Shown: piece after piece, positions 43,401 to 56,521 of the stretch | Numbering within the stretch: position 1 is the first letter of the stretch | Layout of the letters: every line of letters begins with the position of its first letter | Source: Ustilaginoidea virens | Taxonomy: Eukaryota > Ascomycota > Sordariomycetes > Hypocreales > Clavicipitaceae | Direction: 5' to 3' | NCBI RefSeq assembly: GCF_000687475.1 | Contig: NC_057316.1 | Location: 744,001 to 808,000 of the forward strand | Length of the DNA stretch: 64,000 nt | Made by a program: the position numbers and the translations under genes | The notes under the pieces: generated by a model | Database searches by the model: none | Told to the model about the DNA's origin: nothing | The model's input: only the letters and a program-made list of their open reading frames with translations

Positions 43401-44697
43401 CATTAACAATATGACAAGTGGAGCCTGTATTATAAAGGAGGGCATCCTTAGGGGTCCTACCGCCTGATTTAGCACTATAGCTTATATTAGTGGATGTAGT
43501 GGAAGAAGAATAAGATATATTAGTATCCTGGGTATTATAGTTGCCTATAATAAAGGCCTCAACGTCTTACTGATTGCTGCTAGAGTCCTATTTTTTTTTC
43601 TGTTGCTGCTTCTTTTTCCTATTATTAGTAGAATTATTCTTACTATTATTAGTAGAAGCGGTATTAGTAGACCCTTTATTCTTAGAGTCTTTAGAAGCCT
43701 TAAGCTGCTTAGGGTTATTATTAGTAGCTACTTTATTAGACCCTTTAGAACGCTGTTCTTCTAGTAGGTTAACTATAAAATACTAGAGGTTAAATTTGCT
43801 GCTGTTAATAATACCTTGGGCGCTATAAGCCCTAATTATAGAGCGTTGGCGTTTAGTCTAGCGGGTAAATACCCCCTCTACAGCCTAAAGATACTAGTTA
43901 ACTTAGTCGAAAGAGTCGATTTTAGAACCTAGGATTCTAAGGCGAGAAATATAGCTGTTAAATTCGCTATTAAAAGCTTCTAAAGTGCCCTTATAACTGG
44001 TAAATGTAAGGGTGTGAAAGGTAGGGTATAAGTATGCCCGCTATACTTCTAGTGAGTGGCAATACTAGGCTACTAGCAGAAGGTAGGCTTCCTCTGGGTC
44101 ATTACACCAGTCTATAGCCTCTGCAGCTTCTTTACTATAGCTATTCTTTAGCATTAGTAGTAGAAGTGCCTGCTTAGACTCATTAAAGTGCCTTGCTATA
44201 GAGGGGTCGTTAATAAAGTTAGCTATTTTAAAGGCCCTAAGTTGTATAGTAAGGGCCTGCTTCTATTGGTCGAAATTATAGGGGCTTTTTAGCTTTTGGG
44301 ATTCCTTAAAGCGGTTGGCAGTCTTCGCTAATTCTTTAATAGCCCCATCACTAATTTGGTTGGTAATAGTTGTTGTTGGTGGCGTTATATAAATAGGCTC
44401 TTTACCCTTATATTTTATAGGAGTAGAAGGTTGGTCGATTTCTATAACGTCAGCTTTACTATCATCATCTTTAGTGGTAGTCTTAGTGGAAGGTCTAGCT
44501 TTAGTGGCTTTAGTAGGCTTCTTATTAGTAGCCTAGGTAGCCTGGGTATCGTTATTTTGCCTACTAACTAGGCCCTATATAAGGTCAGTTAGTATATTCA
44601 TCTGGGATTTCATATCGTCCATATCTAGCTGTAGCTGTGCATTAGTATCAACTTCAGTATTGGATTTAGGGACCTTATAGGATCCTGACTCTGCTAT
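43401..44697 (-). pseudogene. A2 gag remnant
   Basis: Matches A3 gag (57257-58400). Features read in pieces: DMDDMKSQMNILTDLIQ-like N-terminus, a UBN2/gag-like core around FHTLTFTSYKGTLEAFNSEF, and a basic NNSKNNSTNNRKKKQQ tail. Start codon changed to ATA and multiple stops. Confidence 0.7.
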
Positions 44698-45471
44698 AGT
44701 GGGCAAAAAGGGTTTAAAAATCCATTGAAAAATGGTGCCGATAGTTGTAAAAACAGAGGAATAACTAGCTAAATAGCTAGCAAAATAGTCGAATAACTGG
44801 TAAAATAACCGAGTAACTAGCTAGACAGCTAGTAAATATAGTGGCTAGTAGCCTACTATAAAAGGTAACCGCAGAATATAGCGGCAGGTCTCAATATAAA
44901 AAAGCATAGATGCCGTAGGCGTTGTGCAAGTCTGTATTATAGCGTTGGTATTCAAGGTGCTTATATGGTGCCGTAATATAAAGGTGCCGTAAGTGCCGTA
45001 GGTGCCGTAGGTGCCGTGGGTGCTGTGGGTGCTATAGGTGCCGTAATATAAAAGGTGCCGTAAATGCCGTACCAAAAGTGCTATAAGTGGAAGAGTATAA
45101 CAGGTGCCGTACAGTACAGTAGGTATCGTACACTAGGTGCAAAGGTGTTATATAGTGGTATAATATAGTAGATATCACACTATAAAATCCGTAGGTGCCG
45201 TAGGTTACGCCGAAAATAACGTAAGGTTACGCTAAAAGTGCCGTGAGGTTACGCTGTAAGTTGCCATTAGGTACGCCGTTAATTGCCGCAAGGTAATACC
45301 GTAGGTAATAAGGGTAAGCCAAAGGTGATAATAGGTAAGCCGAAGTTAATAAGGGTAAGCCGAAGATACCAAAGGATAGCTATATTAGTAGTACTAATAA
45401 GCAAAAGAGACCAAGGGGTGAACACAAAAAGGTAGGGTTAAAACAAAGAAGTAAAACCCGGGCTCATAACC
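44698..45471 (-). other. A2 leader and primer site
   Basis: Untranslated leader with the ggtgccgta array (about 44968-45075), further taggttacgc-type repeats (45185-45260) and the 15-base initiator-tRNA primer match at 45457-45471. Confidence 0.65.
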
Positions 45472-46239
45472 TATTGCAATTCTCAAGGTCACTATAAAAG
45501 CAGAGCCTTACTAGCTAGCTAGATGGCACAAAACTGTCTGCGACCTGTGAACTAATCTTAGTATAAATACTAGATTTTTCACCAAGTCCTAAGACTATAT
45601 AAGTGCTATAAAGCAGGGCAAGTGTAAAGGCAAGGCAAATATAAGATAACCAGAAAACGCAGGGAAGGTGGAAGTTAAGAGGCATGTAGTGTATTAACAG
45701 ACTCGATTGTGCTACCCTTCTGCTATCTAAAAAGAAGGGGGAAAGCTATCCTATATATACACGAAGGAGGGGTGGGCCCAGGCATCCAGGGAAGCCAGTA
45801 AGAGGGCTCCCCGTAATGCTCGCTATGATACGTCAGCAACCCCGCTATATCCGACCTTTCCAACCACCCTAACCACCGCACTAGTAATTAGTCACCGCAC
45901 TAGTAACTAGCCACCACGCTAGTGACTAACCACCACACTAGTGGACTAGCCACCACGCTAGTAGGCCACCACGCTAATTTAGCAATGCCACACCACGCTA
46001 GTAGGCCGCCACCACGCTAGTAGGCAACCACGCTAATTTAGCAATGCCACACTTTTTCAACAAGGCCTACCTTACTTGATATACAGTAAATAATCCACTG
46101 AAAATCCTTAAGGTAAAAGGCAAAAGCCTAAGGTTAGTAAGACTACCGTAAGTCTAAGAGGCGGTATAAGGGCCAGAAGGTCAGTAGGCCAGTAGGGCAT
46201 TAGGCCAGCAGCCTAGTAGGCTACTATAGGATTTTAACA
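45472..46239 (-). repeat. A2 5' LTR
   Basis: Near-identical to 38815-39582 by eye, including the extra duplicated block, so the pair arose in one insertion. Confidence 0.9.
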
Positions 46240-49170
46240 ATCTAGCTTTACGCCTATCCTATCTATATCCGTAATAGAATAGAGAAAGGGGGTGCCGCTA
46301 TTAAGAACGTAAAAGAGGATATTACTAAATATTATTAGGATATTCAATATACTAAAAGATATGGCAGAACCTGCTCCGAAATTAATAGTATACTACTTAT
46401 CCGTTAACTTAATTATTAAAGATTTCATCAATCTTATTAGGGCTCTTGCTTGACCTATACCTACTGTAGATAGGCTGGAGGCGCTAGTATCCGGTAGGAT
46501 GCTGCGGAAGGTATGGTCACTATACTATTCTTCTTCTAGGAAGGCAGAATTATAATCCGGTAAGGGTATTCGGAAAGGGTCAATCTATAGGAAGGCATAT
46601 CGGCACGATTTATCCTATAGGGCTTATAACATCTAGATAGATAAAGAAGGTAACGGTTCTATTTGCGTAGGGGTTAAGAAGTACTAAATAGCTATAATTT
46701 GCGGTGCGATAGCATCTTCTGTTTCCCAATGTGTAACCCCTGCTATTATGACTTTAATATCTTCAGCGATATTATTAAAATCGGCATTATTAAGGTGGCT
46801 TTAGTCGGCAGTCCCTTTATATTCCTATAGGAAAATACGGAATTTCCTATCATTAGGGGCGGTACGATTAGAACAGTTCTTCAGCTATCGTGCCTTTAAT
46901 TTTTATTGTTCTTAGGCAGTATAGTTAGATGACCAACATCCTGATTTATTATAAATAAAGCATTTTCTTTGATGGGGCCTGGCTAGAAAGGCGCGATTCT
47001 ATTATTAATGCTATTAATTTGGGCTAAATCGGCGTTAAGAGGGTCCGTATCATTAGGGGCATTAATACCAGTTGTAGGATTAACTATATCTACGATCTAT
47101 GAATAACGCTATATTATTATTAATATCGTCAGTATCTTGATATTATTATTAAAGGAAATAATGCTATTGATTTATATGAATTGACTCGTAAATAGAGAGG
47201 GATCGCTATAGGTCAATAGCGAGGCCTTCAAATATAGAGGCATAACGATATATAGCCTGGCTATACTTAGGGGTATCCCTTACAGCATTAAGCATTTGCC
47301 GATGAAGCTCTATATTAGCTATAAAGGGGGGAAAAAGACTATAATGTAGGCGCTAAAGTTCCTCTAATAGGATATTAAGGTATTTTAGTTTTGATTTATC
47401 GGGATATTTCGCGATAGTTAATTGGAGCGTTATTCTATTCTAATGGTGTAAATAGAATTGCTTTATGCTCTTATTCTCGAAATAGCTCTTGATTTTGCAG
47501 ACTATATCGTCAAAAGTGAGGGTATTACGAATACGTTTGATATTATCAAAATAGTATATCTTAATATCGCCGATTAGCATAATTTAAAAAGCTCTAGCGA
47601 ATATATAATCGGGCAATCCTAGAAGGCGGTACTTACTCTTAAAGGATACTACCTTTAGTATAAGGAAGTCATCCATTTTGCCGCTATATCTATCCTCTGT
47701 ACGATAGCTGCATAAAAGGTCAGATATCTTCTTCGAAATATTATTAAACCCGGCCTCTATATAGGCTCTTTAGGTATGATCTTCTTAGTGGTATTCTAAA
47801 GGGTATTCTAGAACGGCTTATCGGTAGTCTTACGGTAGGCTAGTAGGATCTTTAGCTGGGTTATCCTATAACCTGGGTCGGTCTAGGTTTACCGGTCCTC
47901 CCGTTAAAATAGTCTATTTATCGGCCTAGGTAGGCCGATAGTGCCGGGAGGGGTCTGGTGCCGTGCCTATCTTTAGTATTATCAGGTGAGGCATTAGAGC
48001 CGGTAATTAAGGCATCCGGGCCTATAGGTTATAGCTGCGATACTATGATTCGTAATATCTAGCATTAGGGGCAGCTATTTTATCAATATTAGGGGCTTGC
48101 CTAGTGCCGCTAGTAGCGGTATATTAGGGAATATTAATATTAGTAGCTTAGAGGGTATCGCCAGTAACTTCGAGGGTATTACCGTCGGCGCTCTCTATTA
48201 ATTAAAGCATATTATTGGGGCCTATAACCTAACCTCTAGTCCTTATAGGCATACTATAATTCCGAGGGGCATTAGGATAGCCGCTTCGGCTAGCTTAGCT
48301 AGGGGTATAACCCCTAGGATAAAGTATTTAGTCGGTTAGGCTATAGTTATCATCTGTTGAATATTGCTATTGTCGGAAGCTTTCCCCTGTCTTAAATAGC
48401 GGCCTATAAATAGGCGTTTTCCTTTTCTATTATAGCGGCCGGCCCCTTTCTTCTTCGGTAGGAATAGGGGCCTTCTTTGACGTAAATAGAGGGATAAGGG
48501 GTTATTATGCCGTTAGTATTGCAAAGTCCCTAGGGGTCGAAGGGGCTTATAAAGGTCTTCGCGAGGGTAATCGTAAGGGTATTCATAATAGCAATCGCGA
48601 GGGTATCTATAAGGGCATTTATAAGGATATCCATAAGGGTATTCGAATAATTATAGTAGGGAGTGAATTCCTCGAGCTTATAATAGAGGGGGCATTCTGG
48701 TTTATTTGTATCTCCCGTTCGGTATAAGCAGTAGGGACTAATTATTCCCTATCTGGATTTAACCGGGATATAAAGGTTTTGCGTGCAAATTGGAGATCTA
48801 TTTCCTCTTAAGGCCACTCAGGCATATACTCTTATTAGAGATAGTGGGTAAGGGTTTTAACTGCTAACGATCCTGTGCTTCTAATATATACCCTACATTC
48901 CCATAGGTTTGTTCGGAATTCCTATAGAAGCCGTTTGTTAATACGGTTAAATAGCTCCTCGGTCCATTCCTTATAATTATTATGGAATTATTCCTATAGA
49001 TCATCATCCATCTTATTGCCTATTATGTAGTTATTGATAAGGTAGGCAATATAATTGTGTAATTGTTCGTCCGTGGTATTAGTAGGGTCAATCTGCCCTT
49101 TTAAATTAGCCTAGTCCTCTATGATGGTATTAGCATAAGGCCTAAGCCTTTCGGGTAGTAATCCCTCCAT
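46240..49170 (-). pseudogene. D1 gag and protease remnant
   Basis: Decayed gag-protease half of D1. It begins with an ATG at 49170 (complement; MEGLLPERLRPYANTIIED then stop), with NNYIIGNKMDDDL following. Further in are a degenerate CCHC-like region near 46940-46975 and a protease region before the A2 insertion. Stops are frequent. Confidence 0.6.
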
Positions 49171-49662
49171 CGTGATATTAATAGGGGTAGGCGTATATAT
49201 TAGAAGGAAGTAATTAATAAAAGAAAAAAGGAAGTAATTAATAAAAAGAAGGAAGGAAGGAAGTAAGGAAGAAGGTCAAAAAGGAAGTAAAGAAGGAAGC
49301 AATAGTTGGGCAGGATATTATAGGCATTCCGGTTGCTTATTTGACTATTAAATATAACGGTAAATAGGCTCTTTACTGTAGATATTATTGCGGTTTAGGG
49401 TTGCTTGCGTAAGAACCCGCATTTTGGCCTGCTAATTGTATTCACTGGCTGTTATACTATTAGTGTGATATTTAGCGATTGTTCCTTATGATAGACGAGT
49501 AGGGAAGGTTAGATATAATCAGTTTATCCCTTAGTTCGTAATATCTGTAGCCGTTCCTCTGAATAGGCTAGATCACGTTCTTTATTAGCACGATTTGATC
49601 AAACCGTTTCTTTTTGCTGGTCCTAGCTAATTTATAAAGTGAACTTTAACTTTACTAATCAG

Positions 49663-50005
49663 TATTAGTATTACATCAAGGGGTACCTAGTTATACGTAG
49701 GGTTGCGCGTGTGGTATTAAATACTGTAAGGTCACCGGTTAAAGGTATGATTACTTCTTTAATTATGACTGACTAACTAAAAGGAAAGAAAGGAAGCAAA
49801 AGAGTAATTATATGATATGGCCTTTTTGTGCGTGCCGTAGTCACGTGCTTCGGCGCGGTCGGGCCGGACTGCCCGCGTGCCCTACCGGGCTTAGGGGCAT
49901 AGGGGCAAAAGTGGCCATATCGTGCGTAACGGGTGTGCGCGGCACATTCGTCGCAATGTGCCCAATTGGTGCCCAATTAGGCAACTTGCGACAGCGATTC
50001 CGACA
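49663..50005 (-). repeat. D1 5' LTR
   Basis: Starts TATTAGTATTACATC (+ strand), the G-to-A version of the 35176 LTR start, and ends TTCCGACA. Same length, 343 bases. Followed by GCCTT. Confidence 0.88.
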
Positions 50006-53000
50006 GCCTTCCTCTGAGCTACCCCTGTATAAGATTATAGTGCGACCGCGCCTGCCCTAAATGCCTAACCTATAGCCACCTCTAATATACCGCCGCTATT
50101 AACCCCCTCGCGATTATCTATATAATAATAGTCCTCTACTGGAATATATAGAAGAAAACCACCTTTGTAAGATTAGCACTCTATTACTAACGCGAGCCTA
50201 ATATTATAGCGATCTAAAAACCTACTATACCTAGATAGACCCTATTAAGCCCCAGCCTTAGAAGATATATATTAGTAGTATATAGTAGGAGAATAGCAAT
50301 ATATATCTATAAGCGGTATAGGCCCGGCATATAGTCTAGCAATAAAGGAACCAATTAGTATAAGATTTCCCTACTATATACTAATATCTACTCTATCTAC
50401 TCCTTAGGCTATAAGCTAAATTGGATAACCCCCTTTACCGCACTCGTTAAGCTCCTACCCCGCCCCTATAGTACTTTTATTAGGGACTTTAATATATACT
50501 ACCCTCTCTAGGATAGCCTAGACTAGACCTTACCTAGTATTAATACTCTCTTTAAACTTATAATATAATAGCGGCTTAAGCTAATTACTCTTTATAGCAA
50601 AGTAATAAAGAAGGCCTTAGGAAAAAGAAGTAGTACTATCGACTATATATAGGTTATACCGGATATTATAATTAAATATCTTAGAAATACTAACCTTATC
50701 GGGTCTGACTATATCCCTTAGCTTATATATATTAAGACTAATAACTATTGCGTAAAAGCCCCCCCTTAAAGAACGGCTAGAAGTCCCTTAACTAATACTT
50801 TACTTAAGTCAAAGCAAAAAACCGATTTACCACCTATTATGCTAAGGCCCCGCTCCGCTCCCCTACTAAGATAAATATATATACTAAATAGCTTACCGGC
50901 TAATTCTAGAGTATCGCTAATATCGCAGCACTAAAGAGGGCACCTAAAGCTCCTAGTATAGAGCCCTAGTGGAACTCTTACGCTAAGATGGCCTAAATAG
51001 CAATAAAAAAGGCCTACTAAAAATAGGTAGTATGCTATACCCTAGAGAACCTTAGTGCTACTTAAGAAGTAGGAGCGACTTAATCCTATATTATCTAAGA
51101 GGAATAGCGCTAGTTATAGCGAGAGGCCCTTAATAAAGTAACTATATAAAATACCGACCTATAATCTCTAGAGAAATAGGCTTGCCTATATAGCGGCCTC
51201 CCGCCTAAATTAAGAGAGATCCCCCTACTAAAATAAAGTAGTCTAGGCCCGAAGGCAATAACGCACGAAGAAAAAGCATAAGTACTCGCCTAATAGTTCT
51301 TCCTTACCTCTTAGGCTATTTATAACGATATCCCCGACCTAATATTCCCCTAACTTATTACCGCTGCATTCCCCTTTATAGACTCCTTTACCTATAAATA
51401 GGTATATACTATATTATGCAATATAGCAGGCTAGAAAGCATTAGGCCTCGATAGGCTCCTAATAGGATTCCTTAAAGTATATAGCCCTTTACTTATTTAA
51501 ACCCTAATATACCTCCTTAACGAAATATACTATATTAGGTACTACCCGGCCTAGTTCTAAGAGGCTAGAGTAGTAATACTATAGAAGCTTAGAAAAAGGC
51601 CTAAGGAATACTTAAAGGTAGGAGGATAGAGACTAATATCGTTATTTAACCTAATAGGGAAGGTTATAAAAGCCGCGGTTATAAGGCGGCTTACTACCGC
51701 ACTTGAGGAGGGTAACCTCCTTCTAGATCTTTAAATAGGTAATAAAGTAAACTAATTAACCGATATAGTATTAAGCATACTAGTAGAGATTATTTATATA
51801 ACCTGACACTATAGTGGGATCGCCTTACTCTTTTAATTAGATATATTAGTAGCATTTGATATAGTTAATTATACCCGCCTTATCTACCTACTCTTTAATA
51901 AAAGGCTTCTACTATAGCTCGCAGTATAGGTATATAGCTTTACTGATTCGTAAACGGTATAAATTTACTTTAAGGGATAGCTTATAGAGAAATTGCTAAT
52001 TATTATTGGGGTACTATAAGGGTCCCCCCTCTCTTTTATCCTCTTTTTTATCTATATTATACCACTCTATAAGAGGCTATAAAAGGTAGCCTTAACTATT
52101 ATATTAGGCTTTGCTGATAATATAAATATTATAGCCTATAGGAGAGATATAGGGGAGATAAGGGTGCTACTTAAGAAAGTATAGCTTATTTGCGATAGCT
52201 AGTCTAAATAAGCCGGACTTAACTTTAATTTTAGTAAAAGCGAGCTTATCTACTTTACTTATGCATATAAGGCAGATAAGATTATAATACGGCTTAAGAC
52301 TGTAATAATCTAGCTAAAGCAATATACTAGATTCTTAGGAGTTGAAATCTACTATAAGCTAAAATAAAGGGAATACCGTATTAAGATTGCAAAGAAATTT
52401 AAGTAATAGCAATTCGCGCTTATAGTAATAGCGGCCTTAACCTAGGGCTGCTAATACCGGGAAGTATGCTTAGTCTATACGCAGGTTATCCGGACCTCTA
52501 TTGCCTTCGGCATAGGGGTATAGTATACCCCTACCGCCCCTAAAGGGGTAGCAAAAGGTATTATAAAATCCCTAGCTATAAAATAGTTAGCCTGCCTCTA
52601 TATAGTTACTAAGGCCTTTAAAGCTATACCGCTAAATACCCTCGAGATTAAGGCAGCTATACCCCTAATTGACCTCTATCTTAACTATATCTACTAGCGG
52701 TTCTTTAAAAAAATAGAAAAGATAGGTATAACCGATAGGATTAACTATATATTAGTAGCAGTAGCGGTAATACTCTAATACTATTAAAGGAAGGGTTACT
52801 AAAGACCTTTAGCCTATATATTATTCCTTAATCCTAACCTTAGCTAGCTCCCGGCCGAAAAGCAATTAATAAAAAATTAGTATAACCGATAGCAGAATAA
52901 TTAGGTAATAATAAAAGCGAGATACTTCTAATATAGGACCCTAGCGGCCGAAAGAATATTAGACTTTTAATCTATAGCGAAAATAACCTAACTATATAAA

Positions 53001-53420
53001 AGTCTATAGAAGTATAAATCGGCGATATTTACCTAACTCTATATAGAAAAAATCGGCCTTAACTCTTTCCTCTACCTCTAATAAATTCCCTTAATACTAT
53101 TACCTCTCTATTACTATAGGGAAGGCCTAGAAGACCTCTACTATATTATCCTCTCCTATTTAAAGTACTATAGATAAAGGTATATACTCTTTAGGCCTAG
53201 TCCTAGCTTTAGCTTACTTTATAATCGATATAGTATATCTATTATACTTAATAAACCGCACTTTATATAAACGATTGCTCGCTAGATGCTTAATATTAAC
53301 TAATTTAATTAATTCTGGCTCGCTTAATCCCTCTAATATAGTATAGCTAAAGGCACTACTAAATACCTCTATATAGCCCCTATATAATATTCATAATAAT
53401 CCCGCAGTAGGAACGAGGTG
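50006..53420 (+). mobile_element. LINE (Tad/I-like) piece 3: ORF2 endonuclease and reverse transcriptase
   Basis: ORF2 remnant on the + strand. An endonuclease-type RDFNIYYPL*DSLD segment is near 50482, followed by SDYIPLLTYIKT near 50707. RT landmarks are RKRPKEYLKVGG and LISLFNLIG (about 51592-51660) and GFADNINIIAYRRD (about 52108-52150), matching FADD-type catalytic sequence with Asp changed to Asn. A long C-terminal domain continues to about 53400. Stops at former Gln/Trp/Arg codons throughout. Its 3' end is approximate and no poly-A tail is evident. It is the oldest layer in the stack. Confidence 0.75.
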
Positions 53421-54840
53421 CACTAAGAATAAGTAAATCTTTTAGGCCCTATAGGCCGAAACTAGTTAATAGTTATTATATTAGTAATAGGGGCATTCTC
53501 CCCCCCCTCCCCCCCTTTGCCCTCCTTATTACTCTCCCCCCTTTTATCCTTAGTTTATTCTCCTTCTAAAGCCCCCTCCCTTTCTTCTTAGGCTAGAAAA
53601 ACCTATAATAATATAGTAATATCCTTTTAAGTGTAGGCTTATCGTTCTAAGGTAAAAACCTTCCTCTTTTTAAGGTCTAATATCTCTTAGATTACCCTAG
53701 GAGTGCTAAGGCCCCCTACTATTACTGCTGCTGCTATTACCGCCGCCCGACTATGCCCCTAAGAGGTAGACGCCTATTTAGCCCTCTATTAAAGGGCCTT
53801 ATAGTCGTCTACCTAAAGCTAAAGATAGTTAGCTGGTAGCCCGCATTATATATAAATCGAAAACGCACTTCTATCCCCCTAGTAATAATCTCTTATATAT
53901 CTAGGAGCTTTTATACTAGGATTTAGTTCCTAAGGGTCCTCTCTAGGGGTATATATATCTTGCCTATAAGGGCATAAGGATAGTAGGCCGCACTAATCCC
54001 TGCCTATATTAGCTTCGCTAGAGAGTAGGTACAACCTAATTTATACCTTATTGATTGCGGTATTAATACTTAGGATCCTTTAAGCGCATTAGATATAGCC
54101 CGCAAGGCTATACGTATAATTCTCTAGGCTATATCATAAGGGTTAGCTGTAGTCCTGCCGCGCATAAGACCTATACTTACCCCCTTATCTAGTATCGCCG
54201 ACCGCTTAGGCATTTTCGCTACTATTGTTTTTATTATTACTAATATTATTATTATTGCTGTTGTCGCTGCTGCTGCTGCCGTACTGCTAATAGGGTTAGT
54301 ATTGGCCCTATACCGCGATAGAGGGGTTATTATATACTTTAAAATTGGCGCTATAAAGGAAAAGAAGAAAAGAAGAAAAGGCACTAAATTAAGGGGCATT
54401 ACTGACCTATATACTGATATAGTGCCTAAGGCCGCCCGCTTCAACCTTTAGAATTAGCTTACTTCCTCTTCCGACCCAAAAATTAATATATACTAAGAAG
54501 CGCCTGGGCTACTATAGATATACGCCCGGCGAGAATACGCCCGCCGTAAGCGTGATATTAGCCCTACCCCCCCGGCTTTACCCTCTTCTTACTTCTCACC
54601 CAATAGGATTACTAATCCGGACCCGATATTCTAGGACTTCTCGCTCGCACTCTTCCTATACAATACCGCTAGATATAGTCCTAAGCGGTTGCGCACCTTA
54701 TTCTCTTACGCACTAGATACCCGCCGCCCCTAATGCGGGGCGATAAAAAGCAGAAATTAAGAAAGTAGGAAGGGTTTTCCTCCTAGCTACTAGGTTTTTC
54801 CCTTTCCGAATTATCTATATAGAAGTACTAGATAGGTTAT
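53421..54840 (-). other. Unassigned RIP-degraded repeat segment
   Basis: AT-rich, TpA-rich sequence not recognised as any of the families above. The minus strand gives the longest readable stretch, a 106-codon frame at 54124-54444 (Ala-run, Ile-rich) whose reading continues past a stop toward 53750 with few stops for this region. Pyrimidine runs lie at 53499-53520 and 53546-53560. Probably part of another transposon; function unknown. Confidence 0.4.
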
Positions 54841-55776
54841 TTAGCTTTAAATAGCCTCTAGCGTAATTTAATAATAATAATAAAAATAGTAGACTTTTAG
54901 GCCGCTAAGGATAATAGTAGTAACGACTCTTAAGGAAAAGACTAGCTTTTAAGCTTAATCTCGCGAAAGGGCTTAAAGTATATACCTAAAACCCTAATTA
55001 ATTACGAAAAAGACCCTATACAAAAAAGATAAAAGAGATTATAAAATATATAGATAAGCACCCCTTTTTAGTACCGATATTATATAAATCTTATACTTTT
55101 ATTAATACCTTAATCGACTCGGGTTATAATTACTATAGCGTTATAAGCGAAAAAATAGTGTAATAGTTAGGTCTCTAACCTATCCGCCTACTATAATATA
55201 AGAAAATCGGAATAGCAGTAGAGATTTAGAGCTATTTAGGGGAATATAAGGAAGCGATTTCCTCTATTACGTATATTATTTATATAGATATTAATATTGA
55301 TAGCTAGCCTTCTATAGTTATACTTTATATAATCTTAGGCTTTACCTATAATATTATCTTAGGTCTCCCTTAGATAGAATACCGCAATATTATATTGTAA
55401 GCGAAACAATATCGGATATAGATTAGAGTAGTAAGTAATCTTATCGTCTAGGAATTAGTAGTATAATACTCTAGCCCCGCTATAGTTAATATTCTTAGTT
55501 TAGTCTTCTATAGTATACTTCGGCAAATAAAGTATTCTAAAGACTAATCGACCTTTTTTATTACTATAAGCCTATAAGAGATAATATATATCCTCCGTAT
55601 TACGCTTCTACTATATTAGGACCCTATACTATCTCTATAGAAGCTATAGATTCTACACCTAGAGTTATAAGAATTTAGCGACCTATTTAATAAGGAAAAG
55701 GCCTCTAGCCTTCCTCTATACTAAGGTATATTAGACTATTATATTCGGCTTAAGAAGGCCCTAGATAGAAGCATAT
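54841..55776 (+). mobile_element. Gypsy-type fragment, copy 3 (protease region)
   Basis: Matches 25540-25940 of Gypsy copy 1. The protease motif LIDSGYNYYSVISEK (about 55114-55158) and LGLPWIEYRNIIL-like sequence (about 55360-55398, Trp as stop) identify a Ty3/Gypsy pol. It is cut at 55776 by element A3. Confidence 0.65.
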
Positions 55777-56521
55777 TGTTAAAATCCTATAGTAGCCTAT
55801 TAGGCTGCTGGCCTAATGCCCTACTGGCCTACTAACCTTCTGGCCCTTATACCGCCTCTTGGACTTATGGTAGTCTTACCTTAGGCCTTTGCCTTTTACC
55901 TTAAGGATTTTCAGTGGATTATTTACTGTATATCAAGTAAGGTAGGCCTTAAGGTAGGTCTTGTTAAAAAGGTGTGGCATTGCTAAATTAGCGTGGTGGG
56001 CCTACTAGTGTGGTAGCGGCCTACTAGTGTGGTGGCTAGTCTACTAGTGTGGTGGGTAGTCACTAGCGTGGTGGCTAGTTACTAGTGCGGTGACTAGTTA
56101 CTAGTGCGGTGGTTAGGGTGGTTGAAAAGGCCCGATATAGTTGGGCTGCTGACGTATTGTATACATGGCAAGTGAGTATTACGGGGAGCTTTCTTACTGG
56201 CTACCTTGGATGCCTAGGCCCACCCTTCTTCGTATATATATAGGATAGCTTTCCCCCTTCTTTCTAGATAGTAGAAGGGTAGCACAATCGAACCTGTTAA
56301 TGCACTACATGCCTCTTAACTTCTTACCTTCCCTGCGTTTTCTGGTTATCTTATATTTGCCTTGCCTTTACACTTGCCCTGTTTTATAGCACTTGTATAG
56401 TCTTAGGACTTAGTGAAAAATCTAGTATTATACTAAGATTAGTTCACAGGTCGCAGACAGTCTTGTGCCATCTAGCTAGCTAGTAAGGCTTTGCCTTATA
56501 GTGACCTTTAGAATCGTAATA
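55777..56521 (+). repeat. A3 5' LTR
   Basis: TGTTAAAATCC start and CGTAATA end; 745 bases. Its internal array is longer than in A1 (GTGGTGGCTAGT-type units at about 55995-56120). Confidence 0.9.

Larger units (their letters stand above)
38815..46239 (-). mobile_element. Copia family A element A2, nested in D1
   Basis: A 7425-base minus-strand element with LTRs of equal length (768 bases; 38815-39582 and 45472-46239) and a perfect target duplication ATCTA (38810-38814 and 46240-46244). It retains all domains missing from A1, including gag core, integrase core, a GPVGPxGP collagen-like repeat and RT fingers, but in-frame stops interrupt every part. The initiator ATG of gag is ATA (44695-44697 complement). 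The unoccupied equivalent of this site is seen in D2 at about 62535. Confidence 0.92.
35176..50005 (-). mobile_element. Copia family D element D1, carrying nested A2
   Basis: A 14.8-kb span made of a roughly 7.4-kb Copia element on the minus strand plus the 7425-base A2 insertion. LTRs of 343 bases each lie at 35176-35518 and 49663-50005. A perfect target duplication GCCTT is at 35171-35175 and 50006-50010, inside the LINE. Gag-protease sequence lies at 46240-49170, and integrase, RT and RNase H at about 35830-38814. Numerous stops at former Gln/Trp codons make it defective. Family call: the RNase H frame and the GKVERYYAPL-type integrase motif in sister copy D2. Confidence 0.88.

Noticed and set aside
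43574..43786. Phe/Leu-rich plus-strand frame, also at 58174-58377 (reverse)
   Set aside because: Antisense of the Asn/Lys-rich gag tail of family A.
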